Shown piece after piece: positions 17,709 to 25,895 of a DNA stretch of 64,000 bases (its first letter is position 1; every line of letters starts with the position of its first letter). Under the pieces are notes generated by a model. The model had not been told where the DNA came from and searched no databases. It saw only the letters and a list, made by a program, of their open reading frames with translations. The DNA lies in contig OY970217.1 of the NCBI GenBank assembly GCA_963713965.1, positions 186,001 through 250,000 on the forward strand. Reading direction: 5' to 3'. The DNA is from CALAGB01 sp963713965 (GTDB lineage Bacteria; Chloroflexota; Chloroflexia; Thermomicrobiales; Thermomicrobiaceae). The position numbers and the translations under genes are program-made.

Positions 17709-18188
17709 GTGCCGATCTACGAGTACCGCTGCACTGACTGCCGCAAGAAAGTGAGCGTATTCTTCCGCTCTTATTCCTCGGTCACCGATCCTGTCTGCCC
17801 TATCTGCGGCGGCACCAACCTGGAACGACTCTTTTCTCGCGTCGTCGTCCGACGTGGCGGAAGTCGCTCCGAGCCTCAGTCGGACGAATCAGGCATGGGC
17901 GATTTCGGCGACATGGGCGGCGGGATGGACATGGGGATGGGAATGGGTATGGGCGGTGATCCGTACGGCGATCCCTATGGCGAGAACTTCGACTCCAATC
18001 CGTTCGGATTCGACGACGACACCGATCCGCGCGAGATCGCACGCTGGACGCGTCAGATGAGCGCGCAGATGGGTGAGCCGCTCGACCCTGACCTGGATCT
18101 GGCGCTTTCAGACCTGGAACGAGGAGCGGATCCTGAAGAAGTGATCGAGCGGCTGGAGGAAAGCCCGCCACCACCCATGGACGAGTGA
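17709..18188 (+). CDS. FmdB-type zinc-ribbon protein with long acidic Gly/Met-rich tail
   Basis: The N-terminal ~40 residues are a classic FmdB zinc ribbon: MPIYEYRCTDC then CPICGG, giving two CxxC pairs that should bind one zinc. The remaining ~120 residues are unusual. Near 60-85 is a run rich in Gly, Met and Asp with repeated GMG units, followed by acidic, helix-prone sequence ending in a proline-rich EESPPPPMDE. Typical FmdB proteins are roughly half this length. Function of the family is not well defined; it has been linked to regulation of amide uptake genes. It starts at a GTG one base after the preceding stop, so it is translationally coupled. Confidence 0.8.
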   Translation: MPIYEYRCTDCRKKVSVFFRSYSSVTDPVCPICGGTNLERLFSRVVVRRGGSRSEPQSDESGMGDFGDMGGGMDMGMGMGMGGDPYGDPYGENFDSNPFGFDDDTDPREIARWTRQMSAQMGEPLDPDLDLALSDLERGADPEEVIERLEESPPPPMDE

Positions 18189-18206
18189 CGGCGGGCGAAC
18201 TCGATC

Positions 18207-18392
18207 TTACTGAAGAAGCAAATCGAAGGGCGGTTCCTGGTCGGCGTCGTGTCCGAAGAGCGACCACAGATCAAGCATTGCCGTGAACAACCGGTGTCCA
18301 AGCAGTGCTCCCAGCGTCACGCCGCCAATCACCCCAAATGCTGTACCTATGGTAAATGGTAGGACGAAGCCTGATTTCGATTGTGCAGTCAC
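18207..18392 (-). CDS. Small single-pass or hairpin membrane protein, unknown
   Basis: 61 residues. The GTG start at 18392 has an excellent GAGGAGGAG site five bases upstream, which is the main reason for believing it. A hydrophobic, Gly-rich stretch from about residue 8 to 45 (VLPFTIGTAFGVIGGV, then a second hydrophobic part) would cross the membrane once or twice; the tail is acidic (DADQEPPFD). No family is recognised. It lies 37 bases downstream of rsfS on the same strand and converges on the FmdB-type gene. Confidence 0.6.
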   Translation of the reverse strand: MTAQSKSGFVLPFTIGTAFGVIGGVTLGALLGHRLFTAMLDLWSLFGHDADQEPPFDLLLQ

Positions 18393-18429
18393 AACGCTCC
18401 TCCTCGTGCCGAACTCGAGAAACGTCTCG

Positions 18430-18777
18430 TTACTGAATCACCAGAAGCCGATGGGCATCGGTCCACAGATCTTCAAGCCGGTAATGCTCGCGTTGCTCTT
18501 CCGTAAACAGGTGAACGATCACGGAACTGTAGTCGAGCACAATCCATCCGGTTTCTGGAACCCCTTCGCGTCGCTCGGGCCGGATACCCTCTTCACGAAG
18601 CTCGCGGGCGATCGTTTCTCCCATTGCTCTCAACTTACGCACATTGTCGGCCGAGGCGATGACGAAACACTCCGCGATGGTTGTCAACTCCCGAATGTCC
18701 AGAACCTGGATATCCGTTGCCAACGCGTCCGATGCGATGGCGGCGATGCGTCGCGCGAGATCTGTGGGTTCAATCAC
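18430..18777 (-). CDS. rsfS: Ribosomal silencing factor RsfS
   Basis: Binds ribosomal protein uL14 and blocks 30S-50S joining when nutrients are short. 115 residues from a GTG at 18777. Longer frames starting up to 18837 would begin upstream of the predicted transcription start, so they are rejected. Recognisable RsfS features: ASDALATDIQVLDIREL, ECFVIASADN, the GWIVLDYSSVIVHLF box and the REHYRLEDLW tail. It is not beside nadD, its frequent neighbour, but sits alone next to a tRNA gene and a tiny membrane protein. Confidence 0.92.
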   Translation of the reverse strand: MIEPTDLARRIAAIASDALATDIQVLDIRELTTIAECFVIASADNVRKLRAMGETIARELREEGIRPERREGVPETGWIVLDYSSVIVHLFTEEQREHYRLEDLWTDAHRLLVIQ

Positions 18778-18808
18778 TAAGCATTGTCCGTTCAATGCGT
18801 ACGTACAC

Positions 18809-18837
18809 AGTCTAGCATGGTTAATCCATGGCGGCAA
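18809..18837 (-). promoter_or_regulatory. Sigma70-type promoter for rsfS
   Basis: On the minus strand, TTGCCG (18837-18832) and TAGACT (18814-18809) are separated by exactly 17 bases; each matches consensus at 4 of 6 positions. The start of transcription would fall near 18801, 24 bases before the rsfS GTG. This supports the short rsfS reading frame. Confidence 0.5.
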
Positions 18838-18853
18838 TGGGTCTCGATCTGGG

Positions 18854-18925
18854 TGGGCCTGGTAGGATTCGAACCTACGACCTTGAGGTTATGAGCCCCT
18901 TGCTCTGCCGCTGAGCTACAGGCCC
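18854..18925 (-). tRNA. tRNA with CAU anticodon (elongator Met or Ile2)
   Basis: 72 bases, cloverleaf complete: acceptor GGGCCTG/CAGGCCC, D stem GCTC/GAGC, anticodon loop CTCATAA with CAT at 18893-18891, T stem GTAGG/CCTAC around TTCGAAT, discriminator A. CCA is not encoded (CCC follows). The anticodon stem has an A-A mismatch at its outer pair. The non-initiator-type first pair excludes fMet. Loop and arm resemble tRNA-Ile2, which needs lysidine at C34, as much as elongator Met; I cannot decide. Confidence 0.93.
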
Positions 18926-18946
18926 GCCTGGTCAGGATCGGCCATG

Positions 18947-18976
18947 ATTCTAAAGGATTCGGCCGTGAAGGACCAA
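18947..18976 (-). promoter_or_regulatory. Candidate promoter of the CAU tRNA
   Basis: On the minus strand a good -10, TAGAAT (18952-18947, 5 of 6), follows TTGGTC (18976-18971) after 18 bases. Transcription would start near 18940, about 15 bases before the tRNA 5' end. Confidence 0.45.
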
Positions 18977-19023
18977 TCGGCGAGACAGTCTGACGTGTTT
19001 TCGGCGCCTCTTTCACTGCTCCA

Positions 19024-21888
19024 CTAGCCGCGTATCAACAGTCCGACAGGAAATTGGCCAAGAACGTCCCCGACTGCCAGGTCTGCACCGGAACCGTCGA
19101 TCCCGATCTGGACTTGAGCTTTGCTGAACACGTTCGTCCACTGGCCGCTGTAGGATCGAGGCAGCGAGACGAGCGTCTCGTCCCACACCCCCGATAAGCT
19201 CAGACCACGATTCACATCGAGAAGTCGAGCGACCAGTCGAGGTGCCAAAATGAGTGCCTGTTGCTCGCCATGCTCCCGGGCGAATGCGATGACGCGCTGA
19301 CGTGCCGGCCCAAATACCGCCACTTGGGCGTACGTACCATCCGAGAAGAGCGTCGAATGCGTATTTCGCAGTTGCAGCGTTCGATGCAGAACCCACAGTT
19401 TGATGCGACCATCGGTCCAGTTATGGCTGAGATTGCGAGTGAGCTCTGCGCCATCAAGAGGTGAATCGCTCAACTCCTGCAGGTAATTTTGTCTCAACTC
19501 GTAGTTCACCGGACGGCGATTGTCGGGGTCGACCAGGCTGTAATCCCACAGTTCCGTCCCCTGATAGACGTCCGGCACGCCGGGAGCGGTGAGTTTCAGC
19601 ACAAGCTGGCTGAGAGAGTTCACCGCTCCGGCCGGAGCGATGCGCTGATGAAACGCCGCAAAGTCATCCAGGAACGAGGTCGCTGCTGATTTGTCGAGAA
19701 TCGCTTCCACGAATCCGAGTACCGCCGACTCGTAGACAGAATCGACCGAGGTCCAGCTCGTGTGGATCTTGGCTTCTCGCAGCGCCTTAGTGACATATCC
19801 CTTCAATCTATCCACCAGTTGTGCGCAGTTACTGTCCGAGTTCGGCCAAACGCCAACCAACGATTGATAGATCAACCATTCGACGTTCGGGTCGGGAACG
19901 GGAACGCCGTTGCGCACGGATCGCGCGTCGGCGTTGAACTCCCGCCAGCGGCTCACCGCCGCGTCCCATTCGTCTGGGATCTCACTCAGCACGGCGATGC
20001 GAGCGCGGACATCCTCGCTTCGTTTAGTGTCGTGAGTCGACGTGGCATTCAATGTCTGAGGCCACATTATCTGCGTGCGCTGGGCGTACTTGTGCCATTC
20101 GTCGATCGAGACGCCTTCCGTGTCTGGCCGACCACCCACCTCGTTGAGCGATACGAGACGGTTGTACTGGTAGAGAGCCGTGTCCTCGTCTCCTTTAGCC
20201 ATCGCGGGACCAGTCATTTGTTGCCATCGCATTACGAACAAAAGCCAGTCGCCGCGGTCGTCGGCCGCAAGGTCTGGTGGAATTTCCAGAAGCAACACCC
20301 GTCGGACGAACGCAAGCGCGTGGCGCAATTCGGGCCTGCGACCGATTGCCTCTCCGATTGCGGTCTCGATCCACGCTCGATCGGCTTCGTCGACCTCAAA
20401 GCTGTTGACGTACGTCCGATAGACCGGGAGCGTGGTTGTCACTTCCACCACTGCCGCGCGTAGCGATTCGAACGTGAGATCACGACCGTGGCGGTCGATG
20501 TCCGCGATACGCCCAAGGAGCGCGCTGAGAGACTGGACATTGGCCGCGAAGGACTCCTCCAGGACGCGTAGTTTGGCTCGATATACGAGTTCGTGAAATG
20601 AATCGGTCGTTCCGGTGACGTCTCGATAGGTTCTTACTAGCGTTCCAAGCCCTTCACGATCGACGAAGAGGCCATTCAGAACGTTCATGAACTCGTAGCC
20701 CGTCGTACCGGCAACAGGCCACTCCGGGGGGATTTTCTCTTCTTCGGCCAGAATCTTCTCGACGATTACGAAGCGACCGCCATCGCTCTCGCTGCCGGGT
20801 TTGACTGCACGCTGGAGCCGATCGAGATACGCCTGTGGATCCCAAAGTCCGTCCAGATGATCGATCCGCAGGCCGCTCACGTGTCCATCAGCCACTAATA
20901 CCAGGATGCGCTGGTGCGTTGCCGAGAAGACTCGCTCCTCTTCGACGCGCATCGAGATGAGATCGTTGATGTCGAAGAACCGCCGGTAGTTGATTTGCTC
21001 TCGCGCAAGTTGCCAGAAGGCGAGCCGATACGCCTGACTCGAGACGACGCGATCGAGCAGGTCGAAGCTGCGCGGGTCCCCTGGTGTGCCGTTGATCTGT
21101 TTCACCGCCGCGTCAAGCTCTGCGCCGATCACGGGGACTTGACGTAGCCTCGGGAGCTCGGATTCCAGCAATCGCCGGATGACGCGACGACGTTCGATCA
21201 GTGCCGTGTCTTCGGCCGCACGGTGTGGAGTACTCTCGATCTCGTCCATGAGCCGCGCATACGACTGCCAGTCTCGGTTTTCGCTGCCGAGACGCCTCTC
21301 AATGTTGGCCGCCGCGGCTTCGAGAATCGTGAGATAGGAAATTGTGGAGAGCGGTAAAGCAGACTCGTAGAACTTGAGATGAAAACCGATTTGATCGGAT
21401 TCAATCTGCAGCTCACCGTTCTCCAGGGTTTCCCCGTAGGGACTCCCGAGAATCGGCAGGAGCACGCGGTTTTCGAGACCACCTGGAAGGGCGGGATCCC
21501 ATTCGATGTCGAAAAAATCGGAGTATGGGGAGCTCGGACCGTTCTCCAGCACGTCGAGCCACCATGGATTCTCGCTGCTGGCCGCCATGTGGTTCGGAAC
21601 GATGTCAAGCAACAATCCCATGTGGTGCTCGTGGAGGGCCTGACTTAGCTCGTAAAACGCGTCTTCACCACCAAGCTCGGGGTTCAGGTGGAGCGGATCG
21701 ACGACATCATAGCCATGTGTGCTTCCTGGACGCGCGGTCAAGAACGGCGAGCAGTACAGATCGCTGATGCCGAGCCGACTGAGATACGGGACGATCTCTC
21801 GTGCTTCCCTGAATCCGAAGGTCGGCGTGAGCTGGACTCGGTATGTCGAGCGTGGCGCCGGCTTGAAGCGGTGCAGACGCGTGGTCAT
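19024..21888 (-). CDS. treY: Malto-oligosyltrehalose synthase
   Basis: GH13 enzyme that turns the reducing-end alpha-1,4 bond of maltodextrin into the alpha,alpha-1,1 bond of trehalose, giving maltooligosyl-trehalose. 954 residues, in the usual large range for TreY. Early TreY boxes STYRVQLTPTFGF, YLSRLGISDLYCSPFL, GSTHGYDVVDP and DIVPNHMA lead into a long barrel. The catalytic Asp lies in LRIDHLDGLWDP near 338-345, and SHDTKRSEDVRARI-type sequence and PGVPDVYQGTELWD occur later. It starts 12 bases after treZ, its partner enzyme, so the two are co-transcribed as the last genes of the block. Confidence 0.96.
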   Translation of the reverse strand: MTTRLHRFKPAPRSTYRVQLTPTFGFREAREIVPYLSRLGISDLYCSPFLTARPGSTHGYDVVDPLHLNPELGGEDAFYELSQALHEHHMGLLLDIVPNHMAASSENPWWLDVLENGPSSPYSDFFDIEWDPALPGGLENRVLLPILGSPYGETLENGELQIESDQIGFHLKFYESALPLSTISYLTILEAAAANIERRLGSENRDWQSYARLMDEIESTPHRAAEDTALIERRRVIRRLLESELPRLRQVPVIGAELDAAVKQINGTPGDPRSFDLLDRVVSSQAYRLAFWQLAREQINYRRFFDINDLISMRVEEERVFSATHQRILVLVADGHVSGLRIDHLDGLWDPQAYLDRLQRAVKPGSESDGGRFVIVEKILAEEEKIPPEWPVAGTTGYEFMNVLNGLFVDREGLGTLVRTYRDVTGTTDSFHELVYRAKLRVLEESFAANVQSLSALLGRIADIDRHGRDLTFESLRAAVVEVTTTLPVYRTYVNSFEVDEADRAWIETAIGEAIGRRPELRHALAFVRRVLLLEIPPDLAADDRGDWLLFVMRWQQMTGPAMAKGDEDTALYQYNRLVSLNEVGGRPDTEGVSIDEWHKYAQRTQIMWPQTLNATSTHDTKRSEDVRARIAVLSEIPDEWDAAVSRWREFNADARSVRNGVPVPDPNVEWLIYQSLVGVWPNSDSNCAQLVDRLKGYVTKALREAKIHTSWTSVDSVYESAVLGFVEAILDKSAATSFLDDFAAFHQRIAPAGAVNSLSQLVLKLTAPGVPDVYQGTELWDYSLVDPDNRRPVNYELRQNYLQELSDSPLDGAELTRNLSHNWTDGRIKLWVLHRTLQLRNTHSTLFSDGTYAQVAVFGPARQRVIAFAREHGEQQALILAPRLVARLLDVNRGLSLSGVWDETLVSLPRSYSGQWTNVFSKAQVQIGIDGSGADLAVGDVLGQFPVGLLIRG

Positions 21889-21900
21889 GCCGTTGATTTC

Positions 21901-23742
21901 CTAATCTCGAACAAAGAACATCGCTGCACATCGAATGACCGCGACCGAGTCGCCGGATGAATACGTCGGATTGGAAATCGAGTCAGAACCGAGATCGATG
22001 CGTGGCTCCGCTGAATTCAATAGAAGACGCCATCGCACGTCTGTGCCGGGCAGGTGCGCCTCATCATCCTCTCCGAAGTTGAGCAACAACACGGACTCTT
22101 CCGCGTCGTTCCGGCGCCACAAAGAAATGATCGATTCCTTTGGACCGACAAATTCGACGTCCCGGGTCGAATACGACGAATCGTGCTGTAAACCCACTTC
22201 ACGCCGGAGGCGAATGATCTGGCGGTAAAACCCCTCGAGCTCACTGCCCTTGGGACATCCTCTCAATGCGAAATCAAGTTTCGAGCGTACGAACGTCTCT
22301 TCCGCCTGTGGGTCCGGCACCTCGCCGGACCAGGCGAAGGACTTGAACTCTTCGGTTCGACCTCGTCGCACACCTTCGATCAGCTCGGAATCGTTGTGAC
22401 TGGTGAAGTACTGAAATGGCGCTGATTCACCGTATTCTTCGCCCATGAAGAGCATGGGTGTGAAGGGCGAGAGGACTACTGTCGCCGCGGCCAGCTTCAG
22501 TTGATCGATGTCGAGCGAGGTAGTCAGACGGTCGCCGGAGGCTCGATTGCCGACTTGATCGTGGTTTTGAGAGCAGACTACAAAACGTGCCGGAGGAATG
22601 CCGTGAGGTGCGGCGCCGTGCGGACGCATACGGCTTTCGGAATACTGACCGGCATAGACATAACCATGTTCAAGCGCACGTTTAACGTCAGAAACGGAGC
22701 CGAAATCAAGGTAATAACCAGTTCGCTCACCGGTGAGTCGAGCGTGGAGAGCATGATGCAGGTCATCGCTCCACTGTGCATCGAATCCATATCCGCCTAG
22801 TTCAGACGGCTGGATCATTCGCGGATCGTTGAGGTCGCTCTCCGCGATGAGATAGACCGTTCGACCGAGTCGACGTGCTTCGCGATGGATGTCGTCTGTG
22901 AACTGTCGCAAGAACGGGTAGGCGCTCTGGTCGAAGATGGCGTGCACGGCGTCAAGGCGAAACGCATCGATGTGCAGGTCGCGCAACCAATAGCGAGCGC
23001 TCTCGACAAAATATCGGCGCACTTCGGCCGAATCGGGACCGTCAAAATTGACGGCCGCGCCCCAGGGCGTCCGGTATTTGTCGGTGAAATAGTTCCCAAT
23101 GGCGCCCTGATAGGCGCCTTCCGGACCAAAATGGTTGTACACAACGTCCAGTACGACCGCGAGACATCGCTCATGGCAGGCGTCTACAAGACGCGCCAAG
23201 CCTGCGGGCCCGCCGTAGCTCGACTGGGCCGCGAACGGAAAGACGCCATCGTAGCCCCAATTGCGGCCACCCGGGAATTCCGCGACGGGCATGATCTCGA
23301 CCGCCGTCACGCCCAGATCGACCAGCCGATCAAGCTGATCTACGGCTGCATCGAATGTTCCGGACTCGGTGAACGTGCCGGTGTGGAGTTCGTAGATCAC
23401 ATAGTCTTCAATTGCCGGCGCGGACCAAGTTTTTTCCATCCATGACAAGGTCGCCGGATCGAAGACTTCTGAAGCCCCATGCACGCCATCCGGCTGGGAG
23501 CGGGACGCCGGATCAGGCCAGTCGTTGGTGCAGTTGTGTCGAAAAAAGTAGCGGCTGCCGGTCGTCACACCGGCGACGTCCACCCGCCAATACCCCCGCG
23601 AGTCACGCTCCATCGCAACTGTCCGCTCCTCCGGAGAAACCAGTTGGAGTTCAACTGAAGCGGATTTCGGTGCCCAAATCACGAAGGACGTCGAACCATC
23701 TGGGCGCTTCACGGCGCCCAGTTCCAATTTTGAAGATTTCAT
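21901..23742 (-). CDS. treZ: Malto-oligosyltrehalose trehalohydrolase
   Basis: Releases free trehalose from the maltooligosyl-trehalose made by TreY. 613 residues from the ATG at 23742, five bases after the glgB stop, with GAGTGAG upstream; a frame 27 residues longer runs inside glgB and is rejected. Domain order: N-terminal CBM48-like beta domain (FVIWAPKSASVELQLV), GH13 barrel with IYELHTGTFT, GRNWGYDGVFPFA, DVVYNHFGPEG, the nucleophile Asp in FRLDAVHAIFD near 260, and AESDLNDPR, then a C-terminal beta domain. The motif set is that of TreZ rather than GlgB. Confidence 0.95.
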   Translation of the reverse strand: MKSSKLELGAVKRPDGSTSFVIWAPKSASVELQLVSPEERTVAMERDSRGYWRVDVAGVTTGSRYFFRHNCTNDWPDPASRSQPDGVHGASEVFDPATLSWMEKTWSAPAIEDYVIYELHTGTFTESGTFDAAVDQLDRLVDLGVTAVEIMPVAEFPGGRNWGYDGVFPFAAQSSYGGPAGLARLVDACHERCLAVVLDVVYNHFGPEGAYQGAIGNYFTDKYRTPWGAAVNFDGPDSAEVRRYFVESARYWLRDLHIDAFRLDAVHAIFDQSAYPFLRQFTDDIHREARRLGRTVYLIAESDLNDPRMIQPSELGGYGFDAQWSDDLHHALHARLTGERTGYYLDFGSVSDVKRALEHGYVYAGQYSESRMRPHGAAPHGIPPARFVVCSQNHDQVGNRASGDRLTTSLDIDQLKLAAATVVLSPFTPMLFMGEEYGESAPFQYFTSHNDSELIEGVRRGRTEEFKSFAWSGEVPDPQAEETFVRSKLDFALRGCPKGSELEGFYRQIIRLRREVGLQHDSSYSTRDVEFVGPKESIISLWRRNDAEESVLLLNFGEDDEAHLPGTDVRWRLLLNSAEPRIDLGSDSISNPTYSSGDSVAVIRCAAMFFVRD

Positions 23743-23747
23743 CGCGC

Positions 23748-25652
23748 TCACTCTGAATGTCGGAGGAAGACCGCGCCAAGAGGCGGAAGGCTGAGTTTGA
23801 GCGACCTCGGCTGACCATGCCATGGCACCGGGGTCGTCTCCACCTGACCGTAGTTGCCGACTCCGGTCCCACCATAAAGCTCCGCGTCGCTATTCAATAC
23901 CTCGTTCCAAACGCCCATTTGCGGCACGCCGATGCGATATCCGTGCCGCGGAACCGGCGTCAAGTTGAAGATAGCGACGATGGCGTCATCTGAATCGCGC
24001 GCTTTGCGGACGAAGCTCAGCACGCTGTTTTCGGAGTCATTTGGGTCGAGCCATGAGAAACCAGCATTGTCGAAGTCGAGTTGGTGCATCGCCGGATCTT
24101 CCCGGTACAAGCGGTTGAGATCTTCCAGCCAACGACGCGCGCCTTCATGCGGAGGATGCTGCAAGAGATCCCATTCGATGCTGCCGTCGTGGTTCCACTC
24201 GTGCCATTGTCCGATCTCAGCCCCCATGAAGAGGAGTTTCTTCCCCGGCTGCGCAAACATCATGGCAAACAGGAGTCTGAGATTGGCGAACTTCTGCCAG
24301 TCATCACCCGGCATCTTGTTGATCAGAGACCCTTTCCCGTGTACGACTTCATCATGCGATAGGGGGAGAACGAAGTTTTCGTTGAACGCGTAGATGAGGC
24401 GGAACGTCAGTTCGTTGTGATGATAACGGCGGTGGATTGGATCCTTGCTGAAATAATCGAGGGTGTCGTGCATCCAGCCCATGTCCCACTTCATGCCGAA
24501 TCCAAGTCCGCCGACGTAGATTGGGCGAGATACCATCGGCCAAGCAGTCGATTCTTCTGCGTAAGTCTGGACGTCCGGATATTGGCCGAAGACTTCCTGA
24601 TTCAGTCGCTGCAGGAAGCTGATGGCGTCCAGGTTCTCTCGCCCACCGAACTTGTTTGGAATCCACTCACCTTGTTTGCGAGAGTAATCGAGATAGAGCA
24701 TCGAGGCGACTGCATCGACGCGAAGTCCGTCGGCGTGGTACGCGTCGAGCCAATAGAGCGCGCTGCTTAACAGGAAGCTGCGAACTTCGTCTCTCCCATA
24801 GTTGAAAATGTAGCTATTCCAGTCCGGGTGATAACCCTGACGAGGATCTGAATGCTCGAAAAGGTGCGTCCCGTCGAAGTAGGCGAGGCCGTGTTCGTCG
24901 GACGGAAAGTGGGACGGCACCCAGTCCAGGATCACGCCGATGTCGTTCTGGTGCATGTAATCGACCAGATACATGAAGTCCTGCGGGGTGCCGTAGCGGC
25001 TGCTCGGGGCGAAATATCCGGTCGTCTGATAGCCCCACGACCCGAAGAATGGATGCTCCATGATCGGAAGGAATTCGACGTGCGTGAAACCGGTGCGTTT
25101 GACGTGCTCGACGAGCTTTGGGGCGATCTCACGATAGCTCATGGAGCGAAATCCGTCGTCTGGAACGCGCATCCAGGAGCCCAGATGCACTTCGTAGATC
25201 GAGATCGGTGCATCCAGCGCGTTGTGACTCCCTCTCGTCGACATCCAATCACCGTCTGACCACGTGTAATCCAGGTCCCAGACGATCGATCCCGTTTTCG
25301 GCGGGGTTTCCGCGTGAATGGCGAAAGGATCGGCCTTGTCCACTTCATACTCATTGTGGTGCGATTTGACGTGATACTTGTAAATGGTGCCCTTGCCGAC
25401 ACCTTCGATGAAGCCCTCCCAAATTCCCGAGTCTCCATGAGCGCTGAGTTGATCCGCGGAGCGGTTCCATCCGTTGAAGTCGCCCACCACCGAGACGTCG
25501 CGCGCATTTGGCGCCCATACGGCGAACTGCGTCCCTTCGACACCGTTGACAGTCGTGAGGTGGGAACCGAGGTGTCGGTAGAGGCGAAAATGGTTGCCTT
25601 CATTGAACAGATAAACGTCGTCACTTGACAAGAAACTGTTGGCAATGATCAC
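23748..25652 (-). CDS. glgB: 1,4-alpha-glucan branching enzyme
   Basis: Introduces alpha-1,6 branches into glycogen or the GlgE-made glucan. 634 residues from a GTG at 25652 with AAGGAGATG nine bases upstream. An N-terminal CBM48 domain (TQFAVWAPNARDVSVVGDFN) leads into the GH13 catalytic domain. Nucleophile Asp is in GLRVDAVASMLYLDYSR near 312, acid/base Glu in YAEESTAWP near 365, and HDEVVHGKGSL is the conserved late box. It lies between the treS-maltokinase fusion, after a 243-base gap, and treZ. Confidence 0.97.
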   Translation of the reverse strand: MIIANSFLSSDDVYLFNEGNHFRLYRHLGSHLTTVNGVEGTQFAVWAPNARDVSVVGDFNGWNRSADQLSAHGDSGIWEGFIEGVGKGTIYKYHVKSHHNEYEVDKADPFAIHAETPPKTGSIVWDLDYTWSDGDWMSTRGSHNALDAPISIYEVHLGSWMRVPDDGFRSMSYREIAPKLVEHVKRTGFTHVEFLPIMEHPFFGSWGYQTTGYFAPSSRYGTPQDFMYLVDYMHQNDIGVILDWVPSHFPSDEHGLAYFDGTHLFEHSDPRQGYHPDWNSYIFNYGRDEVRSFLLSSALYWLDAYHADGLRVDAVASMLYLDYSRKQGEWIPNKFGGRENLDAISFLQRLNQEVFGQYPDVQTYAEESTAWPMVSRPIYVGGLGFGMKWDMGWMHDTLDYFSKDPIHRRYHHNELTFRLIYAFNENFVLPLSHDEVVHGKGSLINKMPGDDWQKFANLRLLFAMMFAQPGKKLLFMGAEIGQWHEWNHDGSIEWDLLQHPPHEGARRWLEDLNRLYREDPAMHQLDFDNAGFSWLDPNDSENSVLSFVRKARDSDDAIVAIFNLTPVPRHGYRIGVPQMGVWNEVLNSDAELYGGTGVGNYGQVETTPVPWHGQPRSLKLSLPPLGAVFLRHSE

Positions 25653-25895
25653 GTAAGCACATCTCCTTCGACTGGTGAACTGGGACTCTGAGTCGCGCGA
25701 AAACAGGCGAAGTCACTGGGGCGCCATGATTAGCTCCGGCGGATACGCGCCGTCGAATCGCGTCGCCGTCCATCCAAATTCGCGCCACATGGCGTTTGCA
25801 GGACCGCAAAAGGGCCGACCCTGCTCCACGCGTTGCGATGCCCGGTTCTCGCCAATTTCAAGGCAGGATTCGCGCCAGGAAGCGGACCTCTGGGA

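Noticed and set aside
25653..25895. Possible promoter for glgB in the treS-glgB gap
   Set aside because: A TTGAAA on the minus strand has no acceptable -10 at the right distance; the gap shows nothing else.
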